Source: Sulfurimonadaceae bacterium (lineage in GTDB: Bacteria > Campylobacterota > Campylobacteria > Campylobacterales > Sulfurimonadaceae). Taken from it: 8,935 nt of DNA. Every line of letters starts with the position of its first letter. Position 1 is the stretch's first letter. A program made the position numbers and the translations under genes. Below are positions 1-6,107 of the stretch, piece after piece. The stretch spans positions 1-8,935 of the forward strand of contig JAPHSI010000153.1 in the NCBI GenBank assembly GCA_026193155.1. Direction: 5' to 3'. The notes under the pieces are model-generated. The model was given only the letters and a program-made list of their open reading frames with translations, was not told the DNA's origin and did no database searches.

Positions 1-1
1 A

Positions 2-124
2 AAAGATGCCATAAAAATCATGGGTAAACATCAAGTAAGAATAGATTTAAGTGATGATGAAATTGATAATATAATAGCTTTTTTAAAATCAGTTAATGGG
101 CAAATAGTGAATTTTTCCGAGTAA
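2..124 (+). CDS. Di-haem cytochrome c peroxidase, C-terminal fragment
   Basis: Only the last 40 codons lie in the window; the gene begins upstream of base 1 and stops with TAA at 122-124. The fragment carries a run reading KIMGKHQ followed by an acidic helix (LSDDEIDNIIAFLKSVNG). This matches the usual C-terminal end of the second cytochrome c domain of bacterial di-haem cytochrome c peroxidases (CcpA/MauG family), which reduce hydrogen peroxide in the periplasm using electrons from small c-type cytochromes. No CxxCH haem motif is visible because that part is outside the window, so the call rests on the tail alone. Another c-type cytochrome with a similar ending remains possible. The gene converges on the next one, with only 3 bp between stop codons. 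Confidence 0.7.
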   Translation, partial: KDAIKIMGKHQVRIDLSDDEIDNIIAFLKSVNGQIVNFSE

Positions 125-127
125 AGT

Positions 128-595
128 TTATGAATCCGCTATTTGTGCTTCTTTTGCCCCAAGAATCTTTTGCAAATTTTTTGGTGATAGTTCCACTTCC
201 AAGCCTCTTTTTCCTGCACTGACAAATATACTGTCATACACAAATGCACTCTTATCTATAACTGTTTCAAGTCTTTTCTTCTGCCCTATCGGGCTTACTC
301 CACCCAAAATATAGCCTGTCGTATTTTCAACATCTTTAGGCTCAGCCATAGCAACTTTTTTTACACCTAAAGCTTTTGCAAAACTTTTTAGACTTAACTT
401 AGCCGTAACGGGCACAATACCTACTGCCAAACTTTTATCACTTCGCACAACCAAAGTCTTAAATACTCTGTTGGCATCTACACCCATCTTCTGTGCAGCT
501 TCTTCTCCATAAGACTCTGTACTGCTATCGTGATTATACTCATGAACGATATATTGAATTTTTTGTTTTTTAAGTAGTTTTATAGCAGGTGTCAT
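128..595 (-). CDS. ybaK: Cys-tRNA(Pro)/Cys-tRNA(Cys) deacylase YbaK
   Basis: This 155-residue cytoplasmic protein has the full length of the YbaK/EbsC family, which hydrolyses Cys-tRNA(Pro) made in error by prolyl-tRNA synthetase. It starts MTPAIKLLKKQKI, as family members do. The catalytic lysine of the family (Lys46 in the Haemophilus enzyme HI1434) falls at exactly Lys46 here, in VFKTLVV. The strongly conserved stretches TGYILGGVSPIGQKKRL (about residues 93-109) and SAGKRGLEVEL (about 126-136) are intact, so the enzyme should be active. The ATG at 595 is preceded by AAGGA with 5 bp spacing, which supports this start. It is the last gene of the leftward unit, 11 bp after the glycosylase gene, and ends 3 bp from the convergent peroxidase gene. 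Its place in this unit probably reflects shared transcription rather than a shared pathway. Confidence 0.93.
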   Translation of the reverse strand: MTPAIKLLKKQKIQYIVHEYNHDSSTESYGEEAAQKMGVDANRVFKTLVVRSDKSLAVGIVPVTAKLSLKSFAKALGVKKVAMAEPKDVENTTGYILGGVSPIGQKKRLETVIDKSAFVYDSIFVSAGKRGLEVELSPKNLQKILGAKEAQIADS

Positions 596-606
596 CCTAG
601 TCCTTT

Positions 607-1245
607 TTAAAGATTCAAAAATATTTTACTATATTGTTTTAAACGAATTTCATTCTTGTTAGGATCTGTTCTAATCTCTTTACTTAAACCTCTTGCCCAT
701 GAAGGGGAAGGAGAATAAAGGATGGTAAGTTCTAGTGTTTTATTATCTAACTTTATTTGTTGCATCTCACGTGAACGCAAATCAAACTTTGTTTTTGTAG
801 CTTTTTGAAAAAGCTCTGCAACGAATATGCTTGAAAAAAAGATTCTAAGTATTTTATTTTTATTTTTAGCTAAAAGTGACAAAACATCTACTAAGACAAT
901 ATTATACAAATCTCCATCACTTGCCCCGCTTCCTTCAGCCCTACTACACTGTTCAATAGTGTCAAAAATTCCGATACTGTTTTCTTTAAAAAAGTTTTGT
1001 CTCTCCTCTTTTGTACTTAATGGCTTCTCTGTTTTACAACTCTGCTCCAACAGAGACCAAAAAGCATTATAACGACTGCCATAATACCAATCCACATCAC
1101 CTTCTTGCAGCTTTTTTTGAGCAAAACGGGCAGGAGGAGTATTACCTACAATTATTGTCTTTGCATCTGCAATATTAAAAGGTTCATAAGGATGTTTAAA
1201 ATGACAATATGTGTGGATTTCGCTTTTTCTATAGACCTTATTCAT
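607..1245 (-). CDS. Uracil-DNA glycosylase superfamily protein (family 6 / HDG-like)
   Basis: This 212-residue protein has the layout of the uracil-DNA glycosylase superfamily, which removes deaminated bases from DNA at the first step of base-excision repair. Motif 1 region: a strand TIIVGNTPP (30-38), in the place of the family's GS(M/F)PS, then YYGSRYNAFW (54-63), closely resembling the YY..PRNAFW box of family 6 hypoxanthine-DNA glycosylases; the Asn of that box (Asn60) is the expected catalytic residue. Next come GIFDTIEQCSRAEGS, matching the family's G..LWD...C.R.GS, and FFSSIFVAELF, where related enzymes have FNG. The C-terminal loop LYSPSPSWARG (176-186) matches the minor-groove/DNA-binding loop LPSTSPA. 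It starts 2 bp after the YihY stop and is preceded by AAGAAG. Substrate (hypoxanthine or uracil) cannot be read from the sequence; membership of the superfamily is fairly sure, the exact family less so. Confidence 0.75.
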   Translation of the reverse strand: MNKVYRKSEIHTYCHFKHPYEPFNIADAKTIIVGNTPPARFAQKKLQEGDVDWYYGSRYNAFWSLLEQSCKTEKPLSTKEERQNFFKENSIGIFDTIEQCSRAEGSGASDGDLYNIVLVDVLSLLAKNKNKILRIFFSSIFVAELFQKATKTKFDLRSREMQQIKLDNKTLELTILYSPSPSWARGLSKEIRTDPNKNEIRLKQYSKIFLNL

Positions 1246-1247
1246 AT

Positions 1248-2054
1248 CTACTTCTTATTTAAATAGTTACACAACCTCAGCCCGTGTAAAAATATAAACC
1301 AAGAGACATAAGTCCATAAAAATAAAAACAACACTATCGAAAAAGAGCCGTATAGAGTAGTATACGACTTGTTTAAAAAGATGTAATATATAAACATATT
1401 TTTTATAACGGTAAAAGCAATTGAGACTATTAAAGAGCTTAAAAAAGCCGCTCCAAACCTTACCTTTATATTTGCAGAGAGTTTAAAAAGAATGAAAAAC
1501 AAAACCCAAATTATTATATTTGGAATAATCGGCAAGATATTTACTTCCGAAGTGTAAGTATTCATAGCCATGGCTGATGCTATATAAGCCGATATGGAAA
1601 ATGCTATTGCCAAAGATATTGGTGTAATTATTATCATTAGAACATATATTCCTATACTTTGTATAAAATCCCTTTGCGGCGCTTTAAAAATGTTATTTAC
1701 AATATATTCATAGTTTTGAAAAAATAGAAGTGACGATATAAAAAGCATACCAAAACTAAACAAACTAAGTTCAATCGAGTTTTGTAAAAAATCGTTTATA
1801 TAACCCATTATAAGTTCATGGTTTACAGGTAAAAAGTTAGTAAGTATAATTTTTTGAATCTCCAAATAGATATCCAAAAAAGCATCCATCGAAGTGAGTA
1901 CCGTTATAAAAATTAAAAGTAAAGGAATCAGAGCAAAGATAGTATAAAAGCTAAGTGAGGCTGCATCCAGAGTTAGTTCTCTGTCAAATGCAATCTCATA
2001 AATTCTCTCAAGTTTTAGATAAAATCTTAATATCTTAGTTTTTTGTATACCCAT
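1248..2054 (-). CDS. yihY: YihY/BrkB family inner-membrane protein
   Basis: This 268-residue integral membrane protein belongs to the YihY/virulence factor BrkB family (formerly misnamed ribonuclease BN, rbn). About six hydrophobic segments are visible, roughly residues 31-54, 95-113, 132-157, 173-192, 203-228 and 236-260. Two family signatures are present: ASLSFYTIFALIPLLL at the first membrane segment and YGSFSIVLFLFLWTYVSWFIFLHG at the last. The biochemical role of the family is unsettled; transport or envelope functions have been proposed, and the old RNase BN label belongs to another gene. The start at 2054 lies 15 bp after the glcD stop and has no recognisable Shine-Dalgarno sequence, so it may be translated by re-initiation from glcD. 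From memory, C. jejuni keeps the same glcD-rbn order. Confidence 0.9.
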   Translation of the reverse strand: MGIQKTKILRFYLKLERIYEIAFDRELTLDAASLSFYTIFALIPLLLIFITVLTSMDAFLDIYLEIQKIILTNFLPVNHELIMGYINDFLQNSIELSLFSFGMLFISSLLFFQNYEYIVNNIFKAPQRDFIQSIGIYVLMIIITPISLAIAFSISAYIASAMAMNTYTSEVNILPIIPNIIIWVLFFILFKLSANIKVRFGAAFLSSLIVSIAFTVIKNMFIYYIFLNKSYTTLYGSFSIVLFLFLWTYVSWFIFLHGLRLCNYLNKK

Positions 2055-2069
2055 AATATGGATTATACA

Positions 2070-3455
2070 CTAATTAAGTCCCATTTTAGAAGGGTTTAAA
2101 ATGTTGTTTGGATCAAATGCCATTTTAATAGATTTAAAAAGGTTCATCTCCTCTTCAGTAAATGCCATACCCATATATGGAGCTTTTGCAAGCCCTATTC
2201 CGTGTTCACCGCTTAATGTACCGCCAAGGTCAACTGTAGCCTGAAATACTTCTTCTATCGCTTGATAAGCGATTTTAACCTGCTCAGGATCACTTCCGTC
2301 AACCATTACGTTTGTATGAACATTTCCATCACCCGTATGACCAAAACATGGAATATTTATTTTATATTTATCGGCTATTGCATAAAACTTCTCTAAAAGT
2401 TCAGGAAGTACCGCACGAGGAACAGTTACATCTTCATTTAGCTTTTTACTTCCGTATACACTTAGTGCAGGAGATGCATTACGTCTTGCAAACCAGATAT
2501 CTGCAGCTTCTTTATCATCTTTTGCGATTTTAAACTCAGTACAACCATTTTCAAAGAAAACTTTCTCAATCTGAGCCAGCTGAAAGTTCAAATCATCTTC
2601 TAGGTTTCCATCTACATCCGTTACAAGCAAAGCTCCTGCATCTACAGGAAGACCTTTATTAAAAGTCTGCTCAACCGCACGTATGGTAAGGTTATCCAAA
2701 AACTCCATTGCAACAGGTGTTACACCACTTGCCATAGTTTTATAAACTGCATTCATAGCACTCTCTACAGAATCAAATAGCCCCATAGCTGTTTTAGTCA
2801 TCTTAGGTTTTGGAATAAGACGAAGAGTTATCTCACTTAAAACGGCCAAAGTACCCTCAGAAGCTATTAAAATACCGCTTATGTTATAACCTGCCACATC
2901 TTTTATAGTACGTTTTCCGGCTTTTATAATATCACCGTTTGGAAGCACCGCGCGCGTAGCCATAACGTAATCTTTTGTAATTCCGTATTTCGCCGCACGC
3001 ATACCGCCTGCGTTTTCACTTACATTTCCGCCTATTGTTGAGTAATCTTGGCTTGCAGGATCCGGCGGATAAAAAAGACCGAGTTCTTCAACTGCTTTTT
3101 GCAAGTCCATATTTACTACACCCGGTTGAACTACGGCTACCATATTTTTAAGATCTATCTCTAAAATCTTATTCATATGTTTTTCCATCGCAAGAACGAT
3201 TCCGCCGCTACTTGGAAGTGCACCACCTGTAAAGCCGCTACCTGCACCGCGAGGGACTATTACTATTTTATGCTCGTTACAATATTTTAAAATTTTTGAT
3301 ATATCATCTTCACTTCTTGGAAATAAAACTGCATCAGGCTCAAATCTCTCACGTGTAGCATCGTAAGAATAAGCTATAAGATGAGCTTTATCACTGTAAA
3401 TATTCTCGCTACCTACAATATTTTCAAAATATTTTATATGTTTATCTTCCATCAT
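2070..3455 (-). CDS. glcD: GlcD-type FAD-linked 2-hydroxyacid oxidase/dehydrogenase
   Basis: This 461-residue protein has the two-domain layout of the GlcD/D-lactate dehydrogenase family: an N-terminal FAD-binding domain (about 35-215) and a C-terminal FAD-oxidase cap (about 225-458). FAD-binding signatures visible are PRGAGSGFTGGA (68-79), STIGGNVSENAGGMRAAKYG (139-158) and GYNISGILIASEGTLAVLSE (189-208). In the cap, FGHTGDGNVH (371-380) and GGTLSGEHGIG (411-421) carry the conserved histidines, and FDPNNILNPSKM (447-458) closes the fold. It should oxidise glycolate, D-lactate or a related D-2-hydroxyacid and pass electrons to the quinone pool. No glcE or glcF partner lies beside it, so it may act alone or with subunits encoded elsewhere; the substrate is unknown. 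The first of two consecutive ATGs is used here: GAGG lies 7 bp upstream, and that ATG overlaps the preceding stop in an ATGA, implying translational coupling. Confidence 0.88.
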   Translation of the reverse strand: MMEDKHIKYFENIVGSENIYSDKAHLIAYSYDATRERFEPDAVLFPRSEDDISKILKYCNEHKIVIVPRGAGSGFTGGALPSSGGIVLAMEKHMNKILEIDLKNMVAVVQPGVVNMDLQKAVEELGLFYPPDPASQDYSTIGGNVSENAGGMRAAKYGITKDYVMATRAVLPNGDIIKAGKRTIKDVAGYNISGILIASEGTLAVLSEITLRLIPKPKMTKTAMGLFDSVESAMNAVYKTMASGVTPVAMEFLDNLTIRAVEQTFNKGLPVDAGALLVTDVDGNLEDDLNFQLAQIEKVFFENGCTEFKIAKDDKEAADIWFARRNASPALSVYGSKKLNEDVTVPRAVLPELLEKFYAIADKYKINIPCFGHTGDGNVHTNVMVDGSDPEQVKIAYQAIEEVFQATVDLGGTLSGEHGIGLAKAPYMGMAFTEEEMNLFKSIKMAFDPNNILNPSKMGLN

Positions 3456-4258
3456 TTTCTATCCTCTATATCAAATTCACTAAGTAAACTATGAAGTTTT
3501 TTATCTGAGTTTTTTATTGTCTCAAAAAGTGTTCTATTTTTTGGATTATGTTTTACCATCAAAGAAAAATAATGAGGTTCATAATCTTGCAATTCTTCAC
3601 TTCCCTCACCAAACCATGCTTTGTCAATTTTATCGATACGGCTGTAAAAAGGTAACTTAATATTTTTTTGTTCAAATGAAATTTCTGAAATATTTAAAAT
3701 TTTAAAGCTTCTTGCATCTAATGTATAAAGTTTTTTGTCAAGGTAAAAAAAGAAAAGCCCAGTATTTGCAGAAATACTCATCTCTTTAAAATCTTCTTCA
3801 ATAGGTGTAGGATGTCCATTCATGGATAATATTGTTGCAAAAATATCAGGATGTATCCATTGAACTGTTTTTGCGTTTTTTGTTATTTTGCTATAAACTT
3901 CTTCATTTGGAGCAATTAAAAGTGCACGAGAATACCCAAAAGCAAGTACTACCTTATCACCAACACTCACATCCCACTTTCCTCGTGGCAGCGCCGAATG
4001 TTGTAAATCGTCATACTCACTAAGTTTTAACGTAGCTATTTTTGTTTGTTCATCATAACTATCGACTATAGCGTTTTTTAAAATACTCGCATGCTCATCA
4101 GTAAACTTGTGTACTACAAAACCACTCATGCCAATATCTATTTTATCTACATTCATTGTAGCTGTTTTTTGTTCCTTATCTACACTCAATACTGTTGATG
4201 TTAAAACCGAGCTGTACACAGAGGAGATTAAAAATACTAATACAAATATATACTTCAT
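3452..4258 (-). CDS. Exported protein with plasminogen-binding PgbA N-terminal-like domain
   Basis: This 268-residue protein opens with a signal peptide (MKYIFVLVFLISSVYSS, likely cleaved near residue 16-17) and is therefore predicted to be exported. The mature part resembles the PGBA_N domain named after H. pylori PgbA/PgbB: an N-terminal beta-rich segment (SVDKEQKTATMNVDKIDIGMSG), then the GDKVVLAFGYSRALLIAPN region, then the WIHPDIFATILS and ANTGLFFFYLD regions. H. pylori PgbA is much longer, with a repetitive C-terminal part that is missing here, so plasminogen binding should not be assumed; in an environmental organism the domain probably has an envelope role still unknown. The last residue is a lysine. 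It is the first gene of the leftward unit and overlaps glcD by 4 bp. Its position next to glcD and opposite an M23 peptidase matches what I recall from H. pylori and C. jejuni, which supports orthology. Confidence 0.75.
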   Translation of the reverse strand: MKYIFVLVFLISSVYSSVLTSTVLSVDKEQKTATMNVDKIDIGMSGFVVHKFTDEHASILKNAIVDSYDEQTKIATLKLSEYDDLQHSALPRGKWDVSVGDKVVLAFGYSRALLIAPNEEVYSKITKNAKTVQWIHPDIFATILSMNGHPTPIEEDFKEMSISANTGLFFFYLDKKLYTLDARSFKILNISEISFEQKNIKLPFYSRIDKIDKAWFGEGSEELQDYEPHYFSLMVKHNPKNRTLFETIKNSDKKLHSLLSEFDIEDRK

Positions 4259-4270
4259 CTAACTTCTTTT

Positions 4271-4276
4271 TATAAT
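4271..4276 (+). promoter_or_regulatory. Predicted -10 box for csd3/Nudix transcript
   Basis: A perfect TATAAT on the + strand would place transcription start near 4283 and leave a leader of about 65 bases before the TTG start at 4349. No -35 match is seen upstream, where the sequence is already the coding start of the leftward gene. A TATATA at 4333-4338 is an alternative but would leave almost no leader. Confidence 0.35.
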
Positions 4277-4282
4277 TTTAAT

Positions 4283-4295
4283 GCGATTATATCGC
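4283..4295. repeat. Short palindrome GCGAT-TAT-ATCGC, possible operator
   Basis: Perfect 5-bp arms around a 3-bp centre cover the minus-strand -10 box and the predicted + strand start point. The GC-containing arms stand out in an otherwise AT-rich gap. Whether a regulator binds here is inference. Confidence 0.35.
4286..4291 (-). promoter_or_regulatory. Predicted -10 box for the leftward five-gene unit
   Basis: The minus strand reads GATATAATC here, a perfect TATAAT. Start of transcription would fall near 4279, about 20 bases before the ATG at 4258, a normal leader length. The box sits inside the GCGAT...ATCGC palindrome at 4283-4295, so a protein bound there would block it. Confidence 0.45.
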
Positions 4296-4348
4296 AACTA
4301 AGCTAATTTTTGATAAGGTTACAAAAATATTTTATATAGGTTAAATTA

Positions 4349-5542
4349 TTGTTGCGTATTTTACTGCTATTTTTACTATTAACAACTTCACTTTTTAGTT
4401 CGCGTGTAGATTCTTTTAGATGGCCATTAGGGGTATCTTATCTTATGTTTCTCGAGCAAAATGAGCTTCCTGTTCAGGAACTTTATTATGATCTTGATAA
4501 AGACGATCAAAAATTTTTAGAAGAGGTTCGTGCCGGGACAAATTGTCAAAAGCTTGTAACACAAGATGGTGAAGTTCTTCAAACACTTATACCTATGAAT
4601 GATGAACTACAGATACATCTTTATAAATATAAGGGTAAGTATTATTTTGAAGTTATCCCTATTATCAGTGAAACAAAACGGGAAGCTTTTGTTTTAAAAA
4701 TAACGCATTCTCCATACTTGGATATCATAAAAGCAACCGGTAGCAAAAAACTTGCTCAAATATTTGTTGCAAACTATAGATACTCGCTTAACTTTAAACG
4801 AGACCTTCGTAAAGGTGATATTTTGATTATGATGTATGATCAAAAATATCGTCTTGGCAAACCATTTTCGATGCCTACGTTAAAAGCCGCCATGGTGGAA
4901 ATGCAGGGTAAAAAACACTATATTTACCATAATACAAATGATGATAGATACTACAATACAAAAGGTCATGAGGTTGAAGGTTTCTTACTAGCGAAACCTG
5001 TTAAAAATGCTCGTATATCTTCATACTTTACAAAAAGACGCTTTCACCCAATACTAAAAAAATATCGTGCACACTTAGGTGTAGATTATGCAGCACGTCG
5101 TGGAACTCCAATTGTTGCCGCTGGTAGCGGTAGGGTTATTTTCAAAGGTCGTACTCGCGGTTACGGAAATTTAATTAAAATAAGACACTCTGATGGATAT
5201 GTTACACTTTATGCACATCTAAAATCTTTTCGTCGTGGTATAAAAAAAGGTAAATATGTTAAAAAAGGACATACAATAGGTTATGTTGGAAGTACTGGTC
5301 TCTCAACTGGTCCGCATCTACACTTTGGTTTATATAAACACGGTCGTGCTATAAATCCTTTACGTGTTGTTCAAGTAACTACCAAGAAACTTAAGGGTAA
5401 AGCAAAAAAAGAATTCTTACAACTTAAAAATAACTACGATAAAAGTTTAGATATACATCTTGAAAACTTTACGCGCTTTATTAAAGAACCTAAGCCTGAC
5501 AGTGTTTGTTATTTCTATGGGGAGAAAACTAGTTGTGAATGA
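4349..5542 (+). CDS. csd3: M23 peptidoglycan peptidase, Csd3/HdpA-like
   Basis: This 397-residue protein matches in length and position the H. pylori Csd3/HdpA peptidase (about 403 residues), a periplasmic DD-carboxypeptidase/endopeptidase that trims peptidoglycan and helps set helical cell shape. A hydrophobic signal segment (2-17, LRILLLFLLLTTSLFS) is followed by an N-terminal regulatory region and a C-terminal LytM/M23 domain (about 222-340). All zinc and catalytic residues are visible: HLGVD (His242, Asp246), YAH (His290) and GPHLHFG (His323, His325). In Csd3 a glutamate of the first domain plugs the active site in the latent form; Glu75 in DGEVLQTL could be its counterpart, which is inference. 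The tail holds two cysteines (387 and 396) that might pair. The start is TTG: an in-frame TAG at 4337 leaves no ATG that keeps the signal peptide. It leads a two-gene unit with the overlapping Nudix gene. Confidence 0.87.
   Translation: MLRILLLFLLLTTSLFSSRVDSFRWPLGVSYLMFLEQNELPVQELYYDLDKDDQKFLEEVRAGTNCQKLVTQDGEVLQTLIPMNDELQIHLYKYKGKYYFEVIPIISETKREAFVLKITHSPYLDIIKATGSKKLAQIFVANYRYSLNFKRDLRKGDILIMMYDQKYRLGKPFSMPTLKAAMVEMQGKKHYIYHNTNDDRYYNTKGHEVEGFLLAKPVKNARISSYFTKRRFHPILKKYRAHLGVDYAARRGTPIVAAGSGRVIFKGRTRGYGNLIKIRHSDGYVTLYAHLKSFRRGIKKGKYVKKGHTIGYVGSTGLSTGPHLHFGLYKHGRAINPLRVVQVTTKKLKGKAKKEFLQLKNNYDKSLDIHLENFTRFIKEPKPDSVCYFYGEKTSCE
5519..5524 (+). promoter_or_regulatory. Shine-Dalgarno GGGGAG deciding the Nudix start
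   Basis: GGGGAG inside the end of the peptidase gene lies 10 bp before the in-frame GTG at 5535. The in-frame ATG at 5517 has only T-rich sequence in front of it. This favours GTG as the start. Confidence 0.5.
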
Positions 5543-6104
5543 GTTTACTACCATAGACAAAATCAGCCCTCTTGAAAATCCAAGCTACATTAAACCTATG
5601 AAAATAGATTATACATACAAAGGTAAAAAGAAGATTTGGGAAGCAGTTATAAGTCATGACAGTGTTTCCGTACTTTTATACAATAAAGACAAAAATGCCT
5701 TTATTGTAGTTAAACAAATACGTATTCCAGTTTTAAATATGAATAAAAAAAATGGAGAGATGTATGAACTTTGTGCAGGACTTGTTGACAAAGACAAACC
5801 TAAAGTACAAATTGCAAAAGAGGAAGTTTTTGAAGAGTGCGGCTATGATATAGATGTATCATCTATTAAAAAAATAGCCTCTTTTTATACCAGTGTAGGT
5901 ATAAGCGGTGCAGAACAAACTATGTACTATGCTGAGTGTGATGAAAGTATGAAAGTAAATGACGGCGGTGGTCTAATAGAAGAGGATATAGAGGTCTTGT
6001 ATATCCCGGTTAAAGAAGCAAAAGAATTTATGTTCAATACAAAATATCAAAAAACTCCGGGTCTTATGATGGGATTTTACTGGTTTTTTGATAATATCGC
6101 GTAG
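5535..6104 (+). CDS. Nudix hydrolase, NUDT14-like (UDP-sugar/ADP-ribose diphosphatase)
   Basis: This protein of about 189 residues carries a Nudix domain and is closest in style to the NUDT14/UDP-sugar diphosphatase branch, which cleaves nucleotide-diphosphate sugars to a nucleoside monophosphate and a sugar phosphate. The Nudix box spans residues 82-104 (from GTG), beginning GLVDKDK and ending KEEVFEECGY. The metal-binding glutamates at 97, 100 and 101 are kept. Two box positions differ from the general consensus: Lys88 replaces the GX5E glutamate and Glu96 replaces the arginine of REUXEE. The upstream WEAVISHDSVSVLLY strand and the downstream IEEDIEV segment, which supplies a further acidic residue, are typical. 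The reading frame stays open upstream to an ATG at 5517 and beyond, but the Shine-Dalgarno favours GTG 5535, which overlaps the peptidase stop by 8 bp and implies coupled translation. It ends 3 bp from the convergent HD-GYP gene. Exact substrate is not readable. Confidence 0.82.
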   Translation: MNEFTTIDKISPLENPSYIKPMKIDYTYKGKKKIWEAVISHDSVSVLLYNKDKNAFIVVKQIRIPVLNMNKKNGEMYELCAGLVDKDKPKVQIAKEEVFEECGYDIDVSSIKKIASFYTSVGISGAEQTMYYAECDESMKVNDGGGLIEEDIEVLYIPVKEAKEFMFNTKYQKTPGLMMGFYWFFDNIA

Positions 6105-6107
6105 ATT

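Larger units (their letters stand above)
4259..4348. promoter_or_regulatory. Divergent promoter region, PGBA_N unit / csd3
   Basis: This 90-bp AT-rich gap separates two divergent transcription units and holds the only sizeable non-coding space before 8322. It contains one perfect TATAAT on each strand and a short palindrome over one of them (listed separately). No -35 box is convincing, as is common in Campylobacterota. A weak AGAAG lies just before the leftward ATG at 4258, and TAGG lies 8 bp before the rightward TTG at 4349. Confidence 0.6.

Noticed and set aside
119..130. Possible bidirectional terminator between the peroxidase and ybaK
   Set aside because: Only 3 bp separate the stops and no hairpin with a T-run is visible.
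128..595. ProX/ProXp-ala type editing protein instead of YbaK
   Set aside because: The MTPA start, Lys46 context and GGVSPIGQKKRL stretch match YbaK specifically.
827..1072. Open frame of 81 codons on the + strand
   Set aside because: It lies wholly antisense within the glycosylase gene, has low-complexity Leu/Ser/Phe content and no ribosome-binding site that sets it apart.
2312..2533. Open frame of 73 codons on the + strand
   Set aside because: It is antisense to the conserved cap domain of glcD; the His/Tyr/Leu-rich product resembles no family I know.
3832..4023. Open frame of 63 codons on the + strand
   Set aside because: It is antisense to the PGBA_N-domain gene and has no recognisable domain.
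5460..5534. Longer N-terminus for the Nudix protein from upstream ATGs
   Set aside because: It would extend 25 codons into the peptidase gene with no Shine-Dalgarno, while GGGGAG supports GTG 5535. ATG 5517 remains a minor alternative.
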